From Amazonocrinis nigriterrae CENA67 (GTDB lineage: Bacteria > Cyanobacteriota > Cyanobacteriia > Cyanobacteriales > Nostocaceae), in NCBI RefSeq assembly GCF_016056305.1, contig NZ_JAECZC010000053.1, forward strand, positions 36,242-74,257: DNA of 38,016 nt. Direction: 5' to 3'. This document shows, in pieces, positions 1 to 8,922 of the stretch (positions are counted from its first letter, which is position 1; each line of letters starts with the position of its first letter). The position numbers and the translations under genes were made by a program. Under the pieces are notes generated by a model, which saw nothing but the letters and a program-made list of their open reading frames with translations, was not told the DNA's origin and did no database searches.

Positions 1-204
1 AATAATATTGGGAATATTCAAATAGCTTTTACCGCTGGCAGGTTCGCCAATGCAAACTGCTTCATCGGCAAGTTGGACGTGGAGAGCGTTACGGTCAACG
101 GTGGAGTGAACCGCAACTGTCGCAATTCCCATTTCTTCACAGGCGCGAAGAATGCGAAGGGCGATTTCTCCCCGATTGGCAATTAATATTTTGTCAAACT
201 TCAT
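1..204 (-). CDS. accC: Biotin carboxylase subunit of acetyl-CoA carboxylase, N-terminal part
   Basis: Only the first 68 codons are present; the gene runs off the left edge. The reverse strand reads from ATG at 204 as [20 protein letters not shown] and continues with ACEEMG and a stretch ending in [23 protein letters not shown] is the signature opening of the biotin carboxylase N-terminal domain. AccC carboxylates the biotin of the carrier protein AccB using ATP and bicarbonate, the first step of malonyl-CoA and fatty acid synthesis in the cytoplasm. The ATP-grasp catalytic domain lies outside the window. Urea carboxylase and pyruvate carboxylase open in a similar way, but a stand-alone AccC is the usual cyanobacterial form. 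No clear ribosome binding site precedes the ATG. Confidence 0.93.
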   Translation of the reverse strand, partial: MKFDKILIANRGEIALRILRACEEMGIATVAVHSTVDRNALHVQLADEAVCIGEPASGKSYLNIPNII

Positions 205-344
205 TGTCTAGCTTCGATATTAGTACCAGTAGATTGACATTTTCCCCCATCCCATTTGCAACAACGCTTTCGCTTTATCTCAAATTATGACAGGAGATTC
301 CCAAGCCTCATTCCAAGCAAAGTGTAGATGCCTCCAGTGGACAC

Positions 345-536
345 TGCGTTGCAAAGGACAGTTGCATGGTGAGCTAGCGCTGTCTCGCTGCCCAGAGGCT
401 AGCAAGCAAGTATCCGTGGCGGTTTCCTCAGATGCAGAATCTGACTTTTCGCCTCTACGGGTCTTAACTAGACTAACAACTTTATTGCAGCTGCTAGTCT
501 TGGTCAGTTTCCCTCTCCTAGGCTTTTGCAAACGCA
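345..536. ncRNA. Candidate structured RNA of about 190 nt, possibly 6S-like
   Basis: This part of the 521-bp gap between accC and the tRNA is GC-richer than its surroundings and full of nested complementarity. TGCG+TTGCAAA (345-355) can pair with TTTGCAA+CGCA (525-536, one bulged A), closing the whole element. Inside it, ATCCGT (412-417) pairs with ACGGGT (457-462), GGCG (418-421) with CGCC (450-453), and TCAGAT (428-433) with ATCTGA (439-444), making one long apical hairpin. AGACTA (470-475) pairs with TAGTCT (495-500), and two GCTAGC copies (373-378, 398-403) can pair. A closing stem, an open centre and an apical hairpin at this length recall 6S RNA, but no sequence motif was recognised. 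The strand is undecided: GGTATA/TATACC (538-561) followed by CCTTTT could be a weak plus-strand terminator. Short ORFs open on both strands here look non-coding. The rest of 205-725 shows nothing else. Confidence 0.35.
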
Positions 537-725
537 CGGTATATCCCACAATAGCTATACCCCTTTTAATATCTCTTGATTAGCTACTACATTTCTGTCA
601 GTCTGATATCCACTTTTGGAAATTGGCGATCGCTTCAACTTAAATTTCTGGTAAATTCCAAAAAATTAAATATTACATTACTATATTCACTTTGTTGTGC
701 TACTATTTTCTATTAGATAAGTTAT

Positions 726-806
726 GCGGATGTGGCGGAATTGGTATACGCGCACGTTTGAGGGGCGTGTGGCTTTGCCTTGCGAGTTCGAGTCTCGCCA
801 TCCGCA
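726..806 (+). tRNA. tRNA-Leu (anticodon GAG)
   Basis: Acceptor stem GCGGATG (726-732) pairs perfectly with CATCCGC (799-805), followed by discriminator A806. The anticodon arm is CACGT / GCGTG around a seven-base loop TTGAGGG, giving anticodon GAG, which reads CTC/CTT leucine codons. A long variable arm (GGC-TTT-GCC), typical of class II tRNAs such as leucine, precedes the T arm GCGAG-TTCGAGT-CTCGC. The CCA end is not encoded. The D arm contains the usual GG in ATTGGTA. Confidence 0.97.
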
Positions 807-966
807 TTTTTTAGTGAATAGTCAAGGTCAGTAGTCAATAGACAAGAGTTATTAGTCATTGACTGCTGATATTTTTTATTTGTCCATGGACTATGAACTT
901 TCGACTATGGACTCACTGTTGATTTTTTGTGCTTTTATAGAAATAGGTGAACTTTTGTAAAGAACA

Positions 967-1596
967 TTGACTGCAACTTTTACTCCGAAAGACAACCCAA
1001 CACTGCCAGCAGCGTGGCATCGCCTCACTCCGATTTGGCAAGGTGGGGAGGAAGTTATCCAGGAGAGTTTGCCTCATACTCATCTGGCACCAACTTGGCA
1101 AATGCTGCTTTTAGGTGACGGTTCGCCGACAAGGCATTTAGAGTTGCTTACAGGCGAACCTACAGAAGTAGATGTGATTGACATGTCATTGATTGGCATG
1201 GATTTAGATGCTGCTCCCGAATTAATTCAAGCTGTACCAGGGCCACGACTAAGACGACAGGTATGGCTACGCACCGCTTCAGGTCAGCGATTGGCGTATG
1301 CTAGCTCGTGGTGGGAAGCCAGTCATGTAGATGAGTACCTGCAAAATCGTTCATTGCCAATTTGGGCGAGTTTGGCGCGTCTCCGCACAGAGTTGTATCG
1401 CGATGTGCGAGGAATTTACTATGGTTATTCAGATGCCCTAGAGTCAGGGTTTGAGGTGGCTGGGCCTTTTTGGGGTCGCCACTACTTGTTTTGGCATCAT
1501 GGACAACCGCTAACGCTGATTTATGAAGTTTTCTCGCCTTATTTAACCAAGTATTTGGGGCCTATGCAGCTCAGCTCCACTAATGGAAAGGTATAA
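967..1596 (+). CDS. Chorismate lyase-like protein (DUF98/Ycf21 family)
   Basis: A 209-residue soluble protein with a TTG start at 967; no in-frame ATG offers a better N-terminus. The C-terminal half contains RLRTELYRDVRGIYYG and FWGRHYLFWHHGQPLTLIYE, matching the chorismate-pyruvate lyase fold family found in cyanobacteria and red-algal plastids (Ycf21). In cyanobacteria this family makes 4-hydroxybenzoate from chorismate as the head group of plastoquinone (established for the Synechocystis homologue). The conserved ending VFSPYL supplies the late acidic residue of the active site. The gene stands alone, 160 bp after the tRNA. The intervening DNA holds direct and inverted copies of a TCAGTAGTCAATAG / TAGTCATTGACTG-type intergenic repeat. 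The family is fairly sure; the substrate rests on homology. Confidence 0.8.
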   Translation: MTATFTPKDNPTLPAAWHRLTPIWQGGEEVIQESLPHTHLAPTWQMLLLGDGSPTRHLELLTGEPTEVDVIDMSLIGMDLDAAPELIQAVPGPRLRRQVWLRTASGQRLAYASSWWEASHVDEYLQNRSLPIWASLARLRTELYRDVRGIYYGYSDALESGFEVAGPFWGRHYLFWHHGQPLTLIYEVFSPYLTKYLGPMQLSSTNGKV

Positions 1597-1644
1597 GCTA
1601 TCGTATACAGCAGTTTGCTCAAAGCCTTAAAATAACTCGGTTTC

Positions 1645-1795
1645 TAACGCCAGGTGCTACCCTGCGGGTTCCGCTTTAGCGGTACAAGTCGGGTTTCCCG
1701 ACGCCAGTCGCAAGGGCTGTCGGCTAAGCCTTTCGGCAGTCGCTCATGGGAGTTTCCACGCCACTTGACAGCAGTCAGCTCAAGTGGCGTTGGAG
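1645..1795. repeat. Cluster of palindromic intergenic repeats
   Basis: Several hairpins stand side by side: CCGC-TTTA-GCGG, GTCGGG-TTT-CCCGAC, a CTGTCGGC/CGGCAG stem, and a strong 11-bp stem ACGCCACTTGA (1758-1768) with TCAAGTGGCGT (1780-1790). The last can grow to 14 pairs with one bulged T. This composition is typical of dispersed palindromes in Nostocales genomes. It lies directly behind the chorismate lyase gene and could also end its transcript. The rest of the gap, about 1796-2492, is AT-rich and shows no gene, RNA or mobile element that I can support. Confidence 0.6.
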
Positions 1796-2492
1796 ATTAG
1801 GGGTAAGGATTTAAAGCTTTTGCCCAACCTGCAAATTATGCAATATATTCCACAAAATTTAATATTTAACTAAGTAAGTAGGCTATTGTTAGGTTTTAGC
1901 TGCAAATATCGCCATCTAGTCATTATTAAAGCCTAAAATCTTCGTTAAATGAGTATTTTTATGCGCTGCGATAAAAATAGCGATCGCTCATTAGAAAAAA
2001 TCACAACAATAGTTGTAAATATAACAAATATACTGGTACAAAATTGCTGATTCTATGAGGTAGGTGACTGCCAAAAGCGCCTACCAAGACTAAAGTTGAT
2101 AAATCAAATTACTCTCATTTAATAAAATCGAATACAACGTATTTAAGTGTTATCTACATAGATTAGTATGGCTTGCTAATGACTTGCAGCTTTTTCAAGT
2201 TAGTTATATTCTCAGAGTGTTGGAAATCATAGAGCCATATGCCCAGGAATTGCTGGTATCAGCAGTTGAGCGAAATTAACATGCAAAATTCTACAAAGCG
2301 TGTTAAAAAGGTTAACTAGCTATAAATTCACCACTTTTGAATAAATAGTAGGAAGTTTTATAACTTAATTTTTATTAAAGGTTTAGGGTGGAAAAATTAA
2401 GCAATTACCTGCCATAAAGACAAGGAAACTTTTTGGTTTACTTGATCAATCAAGCAAATAATTAAGTTCGCAAGTATGAGGTAGAGTTTTTT

Positions 2493-4250
2493 ATGGCACT
2501 GCCCATTGTGTCTATTCCTATGAAGAAAACAAAGAAACCATCTCTGGTGCTGACTCTCTCAGCTGCTGGGCTATTAATTGCTGTGGGAAGTACAGCATAC
2601 TGGTTATTAACCCAAGGACAACCACTTTGGAGAGATTTGCCAGCGGGTGCAAACATCATTCCTCAAGACGCTGTGTTTGCAGTTTCTTTAACTACAGATC
2701 CCAAACAATGGCAGAAATTGCATGAATTTGGGACAAAAGAAACCCAAGCAGAACTGGAGAAAAATTTAGTACAATTGCGCGATCGCTTTCTTACTAGTAA
2801 TGGTTACGACTTCGAGAAAGATATTCAACCTTGGGTCGGTGATGAAGTCACCCTGGCAATTTTAGCTCCAGAACCGAGTAAACCTCAAATCAAACCAGTG
2901 GCTAGCAACCAAGATGTTGCTAGCAATGATCAATCCATGGTGATGGTGTTACCTGTGAAGAACCCAGAAATAGCCAAAAGCATCTGGACACAACCCAAAG
3001 CCCTCAAACAAGGTAAATGGATTTCGCGCACATATCAAGGCTTAGACATTAAACAAACTGATGGACAGGCAGGGGAAAGCCTTTCTGCAACATTAATAGA
3101 TGGGCATTTGCTAGTGATTACTGACAATGCCAAAACCACAGAACGAGCGATTGATGCCTATAAAAGTAAAGCAACTCTGGCAACAACAGGAGGTTTTGCC
3201 GAAAATATTTCCAAAATCGCCAGTTATCATCCCTTTGCCCAGTTTTATATCAATGTCCCAACTGCTGCCAAAATAGCCACTGCTTCTCCAAACCGCCATT
3301 TGCCTGCACAAGTCTTAGCCCAACTTCAGAATAACCAAGGTTTAGCAGGAACAATTACTCTAGAGCCTGAAGGTATAAGCTTAAAGGGTGTTTCATGGCT
3401 CAACCCTAACAGTCAGCGTGTGCTAACGGTGGAAAACCAAGCCGGGAAAATGCAAAACCGCTTACCAGCAGAAACATTAATGATGTTGTCTGGTGGTAAC
3501 TTACAAAGGTTGTGGGGGGATTATGTTTTAACATCCCAAGGAAATCCTCTTTCACCCATAGCACCAGAACAGCTACGAAGTGGAGTGAAATCTCTGACTA
3601 ATCTTGATTTAGATCAAGATTTACTCAGTTGGATGAAAGGAGAGTTTTCAGTCTCAGTGATTCCCAGTAACCCAAAAGATGGTTCACCAGAAGATTTTCG
3701 TGCGGGTTTGGTGTTCATGGTACAGGCAAGCGATCGCAAATTAGCTGAAGCTTCCCTACAAAAACTGGATGATGTGATGAAAAATCAATACCAGTTTCAG
3801 ATTCAACCGAGAACAGTTGCAGGTCAACCTGTTGTCAACTGGATTGCACCTTTTGGTACTTTAACTGCAACTCACGGCTGGTTAGATCAAGATACCGCTT
3901 TTTTAAGCCTAGGCGCTCCTGTTATGGATAAAATTTTTCCCAAACCCAATAACACCCTAGCTAGCACTGTTCCCTTTCAACAAACAGTTCCCACAGAACT
4001 CAATCCGAATAATGGGCAATTTTTCCTAGATGTGGAACGGACGATGAAAAATTTTCCCATACCACCGCTATTCCCCAATCAAAAAACTTTACTAGCAGCA
4101 ACACGTTCAATAGGGGTAACAGCAGCTGTTAGCGACAATCGCAGTACCCGCTACGACATTTTTTTTGCACTCAAAAAAGCTAATGATTCAGTGATACCCA
4201 ACAAGAGCAATAATGCTGCACCCACACCAAATATCACCCAATCTCCATGA
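2493..4250 (+). CDS. Membrane-anchored DUF3352 family protein
   Basis: A 585-residue protein with a basic N-terminus (MKKTKKPS at residues 10-17), then one hydrophobic segment (about 18-40, LVLTLSAAGLLIAVGSTAYW) acting as a signal anchor. The remainder is presumably periplasmic or lumenal. The body matches the cyanobacterial DUF3352 type: DLPAGANIIPQDAVFAVSLT near residue 50, then DFEKDIQPWVGDEVTLAIL, and two related halves built of the same motifs (LDLDQDLLSWMKGEFSVSVI near 375). The tail is low-complexity and Asn/Pro-rich. Function is unknown for the family. The start at 2493 is preceded by GAGG at a suitable distance; ATG at 2520 is the alternative. It stands 87 bp before ccsA on the same strand and could be co-transcribed with it. 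Confidence 0.8.
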   Translation: MALPIVSIPMKKTKKPSLVLTLSAAGLLIAVGSTAYWLLTQGQPLWRDLPAGANIIPQDAVFAVSLTTDPKQWQKLHEFGTKETQAELEKNLVQLRDRFLTSNGYDFEKDIQPWVGDEVTLAILAPEPSKPQIKPVASNQDVASNDQSMVMVLPVKNPEIAKSIWTQPKALKQGKWISRTYQGLDIKQTDGQAGESLSATLIDGHLLVITDNAKTTERAIDAYKSKATLATTGGFAENISKIASYHPFAQFYINVPTAAKIATASPNRHLPAQVLAQLQNNQGLAGTITLEPEGISLKGVSWLNPNSQRVLTVENQAGKMQNRLPAETLMMLSGGNLQRLWGDYVLTSQGNPLSPIAPEQLRSGVKSLTNLDLDQDLLSWMKGEFSVSVIPSNPKDGSPEDFRAGLVFMVQASDRKLAEASLQKLDDVMKNQYQFQIQPRTVAGQPVVNWIAPFGTLTATHGWLDQDTAFLSLGAPVMDKIFPKPNNTLASTVPFQQTVPTELNPNNGQFFLDVERTMKNFPIPPLFPNQKTLLAATRSIGVTAAVSDNRSTRYDIFFALKKANDSVIPNKSNNAAPTPNITQSP

Positions 4251-4337
4251 TCACAATTGCCAGAGTTAGCCTCTAAGCAGATAGGATCAGAAAAGTCAGA
4301 ATTAATATTTTAAAGAATTCACTGGGGAGAACGCTTT

Positions 4338-5402
4338 ATGAATCTGGTTAGACTCCAGAATTGGCTGGACAATGCCTCATTTGCCGTCTTATTCCTGACC
4401 ATGTTGGTGTATTGGGTGGGCGCTGCTTTTCCCAATCTGTCGGCAACTGCGGCTTTAGGTACAGCGGGGATGGCGATCGCTAATTTGTGCATAGCTACCC
4501 TTTTAGGCTCACGATGGATAGAAGCTGGTTATTTTCCTTTGAGTAATTTGTATGAATCTTTATTTTTCTTAACTTGGGGAATTACTACCATTCATTTAAT
4601 TGCCGAAAATGCCAGCCGTAGCCGCTTAGTAGGAGTTGTCACCGCGCCTGTGGCTATGGGGATCACTGCTTTTGCTACCCTGACACTGCCATCAGAAATG
4701 CAAGTCGCAGAACCTTTAGTACCTGCGTTGAAGTCCAATTGGCTAATGATGCACGTCAGTGTGATGATGTTAAGTTATGCCGCTTTAATGGTGGGTTCTT
4801 TATTAGCGATCGCTTTTCTGATTGTGACTCGCGGTCAAAACATTCAACTACAGGGCAGTTCTGTTGGTACAGGTGGCTATCGCAGCAATGGCTACCGCTT
4901 GCAAAAAGCAAGTGAACTGATTTCTCAACCACCAACACCCCCTGTAGAAAATAACGGCTTTGCTCGTCATGAGCGCAATAACAACGGTAACGCTAGTACA
5001 GCTGTTCTAGGAGCAGTACTCGCAACCCCAATTCAAAACCAACAATCAATCGAAAATTCAGAACCTCTTTCACCCCAGCGCCTTAGCCTGGCTGAAACCC
5101 TCGACAACATGAGTTATCGCGTCATTGGATTGGGATTTCCCTTGCTGACGATTGGCATTATTGCTGGTGCTGTTTGGGCAAACGAAGCTTGGGGTTCTTA
5201 CTGGAGTTGGGATCCTAAAGAAACTTGGGCATTAATTACTTGGTTAGTTTTCGCCGCCTATCTGCATACCCGCATCACTCGTGGTTGGCAAGGGCTGCGT
5301 CCGGCAATTTTAGCCGCCACTGGCTTTTTTGTTGTCTGGATTTGCTATCTTGGTGTGAATCTTTTAGGTAAAGGTTTGCATTCTTACGGGTGGTTTTTCT
5401 AA
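4338..5402 (+). CDS. ccsA: Cytochrome c biogenesis protein CcsA (Ycf5; often called CcsB in bacterial databases)
   Basis: A 354-residue multi-spanning membrane protein of system II cytochrome c maturation. It carries haem to the lumenal side of the thylakoid and, with Ccs1, attaches it to apocytochromes such as cytochrome f and c6. The tryptophan-rich haem-handling WWD motif, [20 protein letters not shown], starts at residue 285. Candidate haem-ligand histidines are H139 (MMHVSVMML), H310 ([11 protein letters not shown]) and H348 (GLHSYGWFF). A hydrophilic, Asn/Ser/Gly-rich loop at about 165-255 separates the two membrane halves; cyanobacterial members vary most here. GGGGAGA 10-15 bp upstream is a good ribosome binding site. 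I am confident of the family; only the name varies between databases. Confidence 0.95.
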   Translation: MNLVRLQNWLDNASFAVLFLTMLVYWVGAAFPNLSATAALGTAGMAIANLCIATLLGSRWIEAGYFPLSNLYESLFFLTWGITTIHLIAENASRSRLVGVVTAPVAMGITAFATLTLPSEMQVAEPLVPALKSNWLMMHVSVMMLSYAALMVGSLLAIAFLIVTRGQNIQLQGSSVGTGGYRSNGYRLQKASELISQPPTPPVENNGFARHERNNNGNASTAVLGAVLATPIQNQQSIENSEPLSPQRLSLAETLDNMSYRVIGLGFPLLTIGIIAGAVWANEAWGSYWSWDPKETWALITWLVFAAYLHTRITRGWQGLRPAILAATGFFVVWICYLGVNLLGKGLHSYGWFF

Positions 5403-5459
5403 GCTGTATTTACACTAACTGAAGCGAATATATTTTGCGATCGCAGTTGTCTATCAATG

Positions 5460-5591
5460 CTAAATAGTATCAGGGTCAACACCAAGCGATCGCAAATGTT
5501 CTTTCAATCTTTATACTTGTGATTCTGCCTGTTGCCTCGCTAATCTTTCTTGCTTGAGTGCTTCAGAAAGCAAAGAAGTGAGATTGTTCAT
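5460..5591 (-). pseudogene. Decayed C-terminal tail of a Uma2-type endonuclease
   Basis: Read on the minus strand from ATG at 5591, the frame gives MNNLTSLLSEALKQERLARQ, then QAESQV, an in-frame TAA (5511-5513), and then RLKEHLRSLGVDPDTI and a TAG at 5460-5462. An Arg/Gln/Glu-rich coil ending in LRSLGVDPD is the usual tail of Uma2 (DUF820) restriction-endonuclease-like proteins, which are very numerous in filamentous cyanobacteria. The catalytic domain is missing: an in-frame TGA lies just before the ATG, and the neighbouring WD40 gene ends 38 bp further upstream. It therefore looks like a relic cut by a rearrangement. Family assignment rests on the tail alone. Confidence 0.5.
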
Positions 5592-5629
5592 TCAACCTGC
5601 CAGCACAGTTGAACAAGTCATAGGTCGAT

Positions 5630-8600
5630 TTATTGGTTCTCTGCGCGTACTGATTGCCAAGCAAGGCGATTTTTCCAGTGCGATGTGAAATTAAGTTGAA
5701 CTGCTTGGTTGAAGTCCTCCAAAGCTGCTAAAAAAGGTTTTTCTTTTAGCTTTGCTGCACCTTGGTTGTTCCACTGTTTAGGGCATTGTGGATTCCATAC
5801 ATATTTTTGACAAGTTTGGTGGGCAATTTCTACATCGCTACCATTTTCAGGATTTTGAAAGACGGGATGATAATTTAACTTATTACAGCAAACTTGCAAC
5901 CACTCTTGCCACCCACAGCGCCACAAGCCCACTGTTCCATCAAGACGACCACTGGCAATCAGTTGACCATCAGGGCTAAAAACTGCGGAATTTACCCAAT
6001 ACTCATGTCCGCGCCAAGGTTGACCGATGGGGTTGCCGTTCATATCCCACAAGCGCACTGTAGAATCATTGCTAGCACTGACAATCCAGTTGCCATCTGG
6101 GCTAAAGGTAACAGAATTAACTTCTTTTTCATGTCCGCGCCAAGGTTGACCGATAGGATTGCCGTTCATATCCCACAAGCGCACTGTAGAATCATTGCTA
6201 GCACTGACAATCCAGTTGCCATCTGGGCTAAAGGTAACAGAATTAACTTCTTTTTCATGTCCGCGCCAAGGTTGACCGATGGGATTGCCGTCAATATCCC
6301 ACAAGCGCACTGTAGAATCATTGCTGGCACTGACAATCCACTTGCTATCAGGACTAAAGGCAACAGAATTAACTTCTTTTTCATGTCCGCGCCAAGGTTG
6401 ACCGATGGGGTTGCCGTTCATATCCCACAAGCGCACTGTAGAATCATTGCTGGCACTGACAATCCAGTTGCCATCTGGGCTAAAGGTAACAGAATTAACT
6501 TCTTTTTCATGTCCGCGCCAAGGTTGACCGATGGGGTTGCCGTCAATATCCCACAAGCGCACTGTAGAATCATTGCTGGCACTGACAATCCAGTTGCCAT
6601 CTGGGCTAAAGGCGACAGAATTGATCCAATTCTCATATTTGCGGTGCGATCGCCCGATGACCCGCTCTTGTAATATTTGATCTAGCTCCCACAAACGCAC
6701 AGTTTTATCGCCACCACTGATAATCAGCTTGCCATCGGGACTAAAGGCTAAGGAATTAACCTGTCCTTCATGTCCCCGCCAAGGTTGAGTAATGGAGTTG
6801 CCTTCAATATCCCACAAGCGTATTGTGCGATCGCAGCTACCACTAATAATAAACTTGCCATCAGGGCTAAACGCTACAGAATTTACACGTCCTTCATGCC
6901 CGCGCCAAGGTTGACCGATGGGATTACCTTGGATGTCCCACAACCGCACTGTAGAATCACTAGTACCACTGACAATAAACTTGCTATCGGGACTAAAGGC
7001 GATGCAAATAATTTTTGCCTCATGTTTGTGCCAGGGTTGAGCGATGGTGTTACCTTGTAAATCCCACAAACACACCGTTCCGTCAAAACCAACACTGATA
7101 ATGCGTACCCCGGAGGGGTTGGCGCAGCCATCGCTATTTGGACTAAAGGTGACGGAAATAAGTCCTTCCTTGTGTCCGCGCCAAGGTTGAGTAATGGCGT
7201 TACCTTGTAAATCCCACAAACACACTGTTCCGTCAAAACTAACACTGACAATCAACTCGCCATTTGAGCTAAAGGCGACGGCAATAATTCCTTCCTCATG
7301 TCCCTGCCACGGTTGAGTAATGAGATTACCTTGTAAATCCCATAAACACAAAATTCCGTCAATACTGCCACTAACAATAAACTTGCCATCAGGACTAAAG
7401 GCTAGACAATTAACCTCTTGCTCGTGCCCCAACAAAAATTGAGCAGTAGGATTGCCAATGATATTCCACAAGCACACCGTAGAATCACTACTCCCACTGG
7501 CAATAAACTTGCCATCAGGACTAAAGGCTACGCAATTAACCTCTTGCTCGTGTCCGCGCAAGCTATTTGCCTCTGTAGGTGTGTTCGTTGCTTCCTTTAA
7601 GCTTCCCAAAACAGAAGCTAGAAGCTGGTTTGGGTATTTCTCTAGATTCTCACCCATTGTTTGAATTGCCAGCACCAAGCCCTCTAGCGGTTGGACGGGA
7701 AGTAAATTCAAAACCCTAGCGGATTGCTCGCGCAGTTTTACTTCAGTCAGTGCAAGGTTTAACTTTTGAATCTCTTGTTCCTTTTCTCTCAAATGGCGAT
7801 CGTGCCATCCAACGCTAGGATTAATAAATTGATTAGCTTGTTCGCTGAAATAACTAAATATTTGCTCTTTTAGTTCTTGATAAGTCTTTGTTTGCAGAAC
7901 CCGGTTTTGAATATTTTCGCTTTTCCAAAGTACATCTAGAGTGTATTGCAGAAGTGGTAAAGAATCACCTTGTTGATGAAAATCATGAATAATTTGCTCA
8001 ATTAGTCCTGATTCAAAGGTAACGCCATTTCTAGCAGCAGGTTCAGCGATCGCTAACTTTAATTCGCCATCGCTCATTCTAGTGAGAATACAACTATAGC
8101 GATCGTGGATCTTCGCAAGTTGCGGATACTGACTAAATCTATCCAAAAAATTAGATCGCATTGTTAAAACAATTTTGACAGAGCTATCCTGCTGCTGGAT
8201 CAAATGAAAGAGACTAGCAACAAATTTGTCACGTTCTGGCTTTTGAGTTTTCGTAAATAGTTCTTCAAATCGGTCAATAACAATCAGAACGCACTCATAA
8301 TCTTGTTTGAGTAATGCGACAATTTTTATTAGAGTATTTTCTCTTATTTCTCGACCAATATCCGCTATTTTTGATTGTTTTCCATAGGTAAAAGCCAGAC
8401 ACTTATAAAGAGATTTAAAAGGATTTTTATTGGGTTGAAAACTTATATTAATTAAGGAAGTTTTATGATATCCTAAATAAGGAATTAAGCCTGCCATCAT
8501 CAATGATGATTTGCCACTGTATGCTGCTCCTAAAAGCAAGAGTGCGTCATCTTTTTTTAAGCGATCGCTAAGATTAGCAATCCACTTACCCCGACCAAAA

Positions 8601-8770
8601 AATTTGTCTTTATCTTTAATTTCAAAAGTTTTTAATCCTAAGTAGGGAGAGTCTATTTTGAGTGGGCGACGATGAATGTCCTCAGACTGGCTATCAGAAA
8701 AAAAGTTGTATTCAGAAATACCTTGGACATTGTATCCAATATTTATATCGCCTTCAGAACTGTTAACCAT
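5630..8770 (-). CDS. STAND-type NTPase with 13 WD40 repeats
   Basis: A 1046-residue protein. After a short N-terminal segment, SPYLGLKTFEIKDKDKFFGR (41-60) opens a nSTAND-type NTPase. Walker A is GAAYSGKSS (81-89), Walker B is VLIVIDRFEE (D166), and GDSLPLLQYTLDVLW follows. The winged-helix part usual after that motif seems shortened and is replaced by a charged coil (about 310-370). Thirteen WD40 repeats of about 42 residues (GHE..VNSVAFSPDG...SAS.D.TVRLWD) follow, then the tail EWLQVCCNKLNYHPVF common in Nostoc WD40 proteins and a TPR-like end (AALEDFNQAVQL). Such NLR-like proteins sense a ligand with the propeller and oligomerise through the NTPase in signalling or immunity; no effector domain is visible. 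Repeat 4 carries a 10-residue insert, DGCANPSGVR. TAAGGAG just before the ATG supports the start. Confidence 0.88.
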   Translation of the reverse strand: MVNSSEGDINIGYNVQGISEYNFFSDSQSEDIHRRPLKIDSPYLGLKTFEIKDKDKFFGRGKWIANLSDRLKKDDALLLLGAAYSGKSSLMMAGLIPYLGYHKTSLINISFQPNKNPFKSLYKCLAFTYGKQSKIADIGREIRENTLIKIVALLKQDYECVLIVIDRFEELFTKTQKPERDKFVASLFHLIQQQDSSVKIVLTMRSNFLDRFSQYPQLAKIHDRYSCILTRMSDGELKLAIAEPAARNGVTFESGLIEQIIHDFHQQGDSLPLLQYTLDVLWKSENIQNRVLQTKTYQELKEQIFSYFSEQANQFINPSVGWHDRHLREKEQEIQKLNLALTEVKLREQSARVLNLLPVQPLEGLVLAIQTMGENLEKYPNQLLASVLGSLKEATNTPTEANSLRGHEQEVNCVAFSPDGKFIASGSSDSTVCLWNIIGNPTAQFLLGHEQEVNCLAFSPDGKFIVSGSIDGILCLWDLQGNLITQPWQGHEEGIIAVAFSSNGELIVSVSFDGTVCLWDLQGNAITQPWRGHKEGLISVTFSPNSDGCANPSGVRIISVGFDGTVCLWDLQGNTIAQPWHKHEAKIICIAFSPDSKFIVSGTSDSTVRLWDIQGNPIGQPWRGHEGRVNSVAFSPDGKFIISGSCDRTIRLWDIEGNSITQPWRGHEGQVNSLAFSPDGKLIISGGDKTVRLWELDQILQERVIGRSHRKYENWINSVAFSPDGNWIVSASNDSTVRLWDIDGNPIGQPWRGHEKEVNSVTFSPDGNWIVSASNDSTVRLWDMNGNPIGQPWRGHEKEVNSVAFSPDSKWIVSASNDSTVRLWDIDGNPIGQPWRGHEKEVNSVTFSPDGNWIVSASNDSTVRLWDMNGNPIGQPWRGHEKEVNSVTFSPDGNWIVSASNDSTVRLWDMNGNPIGQPWRGHEYWVNSAVFSPDGQLIASGRLDGTVGLWRCGWQEWLQVCCNKLNYHPVFQNPENGSDVEIAHQTCQKYVWNPQCPKQWNNQGAAKLKEKPFLAALEDFNQAVQLNFTSHWKNRLAWQSVRAENQ
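6003..6632 (-). repeat. Tandem near-identical 126-bp WD40 repeat units
   Basis: The motif TGTCCGCGCCAAGGTTGACC recurs with a strict 126-bp (42-codon) period at about 6005, 6131, 6257, 6383 and 6509, with only a few differences between units. Units alternate between versions encoding WDIDGNPIG and WDMNGNPIG. The flanking WD40 repeats of the same gene are clearly more diverged. This points to recent duplication or gene conversion among repeats 8-12. Confidence 0.9.
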
Positions 8771-8922
8771 CTTATCTCCTTACCTTTGGACGCCCCTGGC
8801 TAAATCTTTCCCTCAGTTATAGTTCCTCGGCTAGTCTTTGTAAGTACCTCAACAAAATTAATTAGCAAAGAAAGGCAGGAGGCAGAAAGAAGAAAATACA
8901 ATTCTTGATCTGTGCCAATTAG

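Noticed and set aside
287-583. Open frame of 98 codons on the plus strand, and an overlapping one of 89 codons on the minus strand (280-549)
   Set aside because: Both coincide with the highly structured, GC-richer segment, have odd composition and no ribosome binding site; a structured RNA or repeat explains them better.
5990-6640. CRISPR array
   Set aside because: The regular repeats are 126-bp coding units without unique spacers; no cas genes and no short direct-repeat array occur in the window.
5894-6673. Long plus-strand open frames opposite the WD40 gene (also 6770-7060 and minus-strand frames at 6166-7251)
   Set aside because: They are periodic shadows of the 126-bp WD40 repeats in other frames; the minus-strand 1046-codon gene explains them all.
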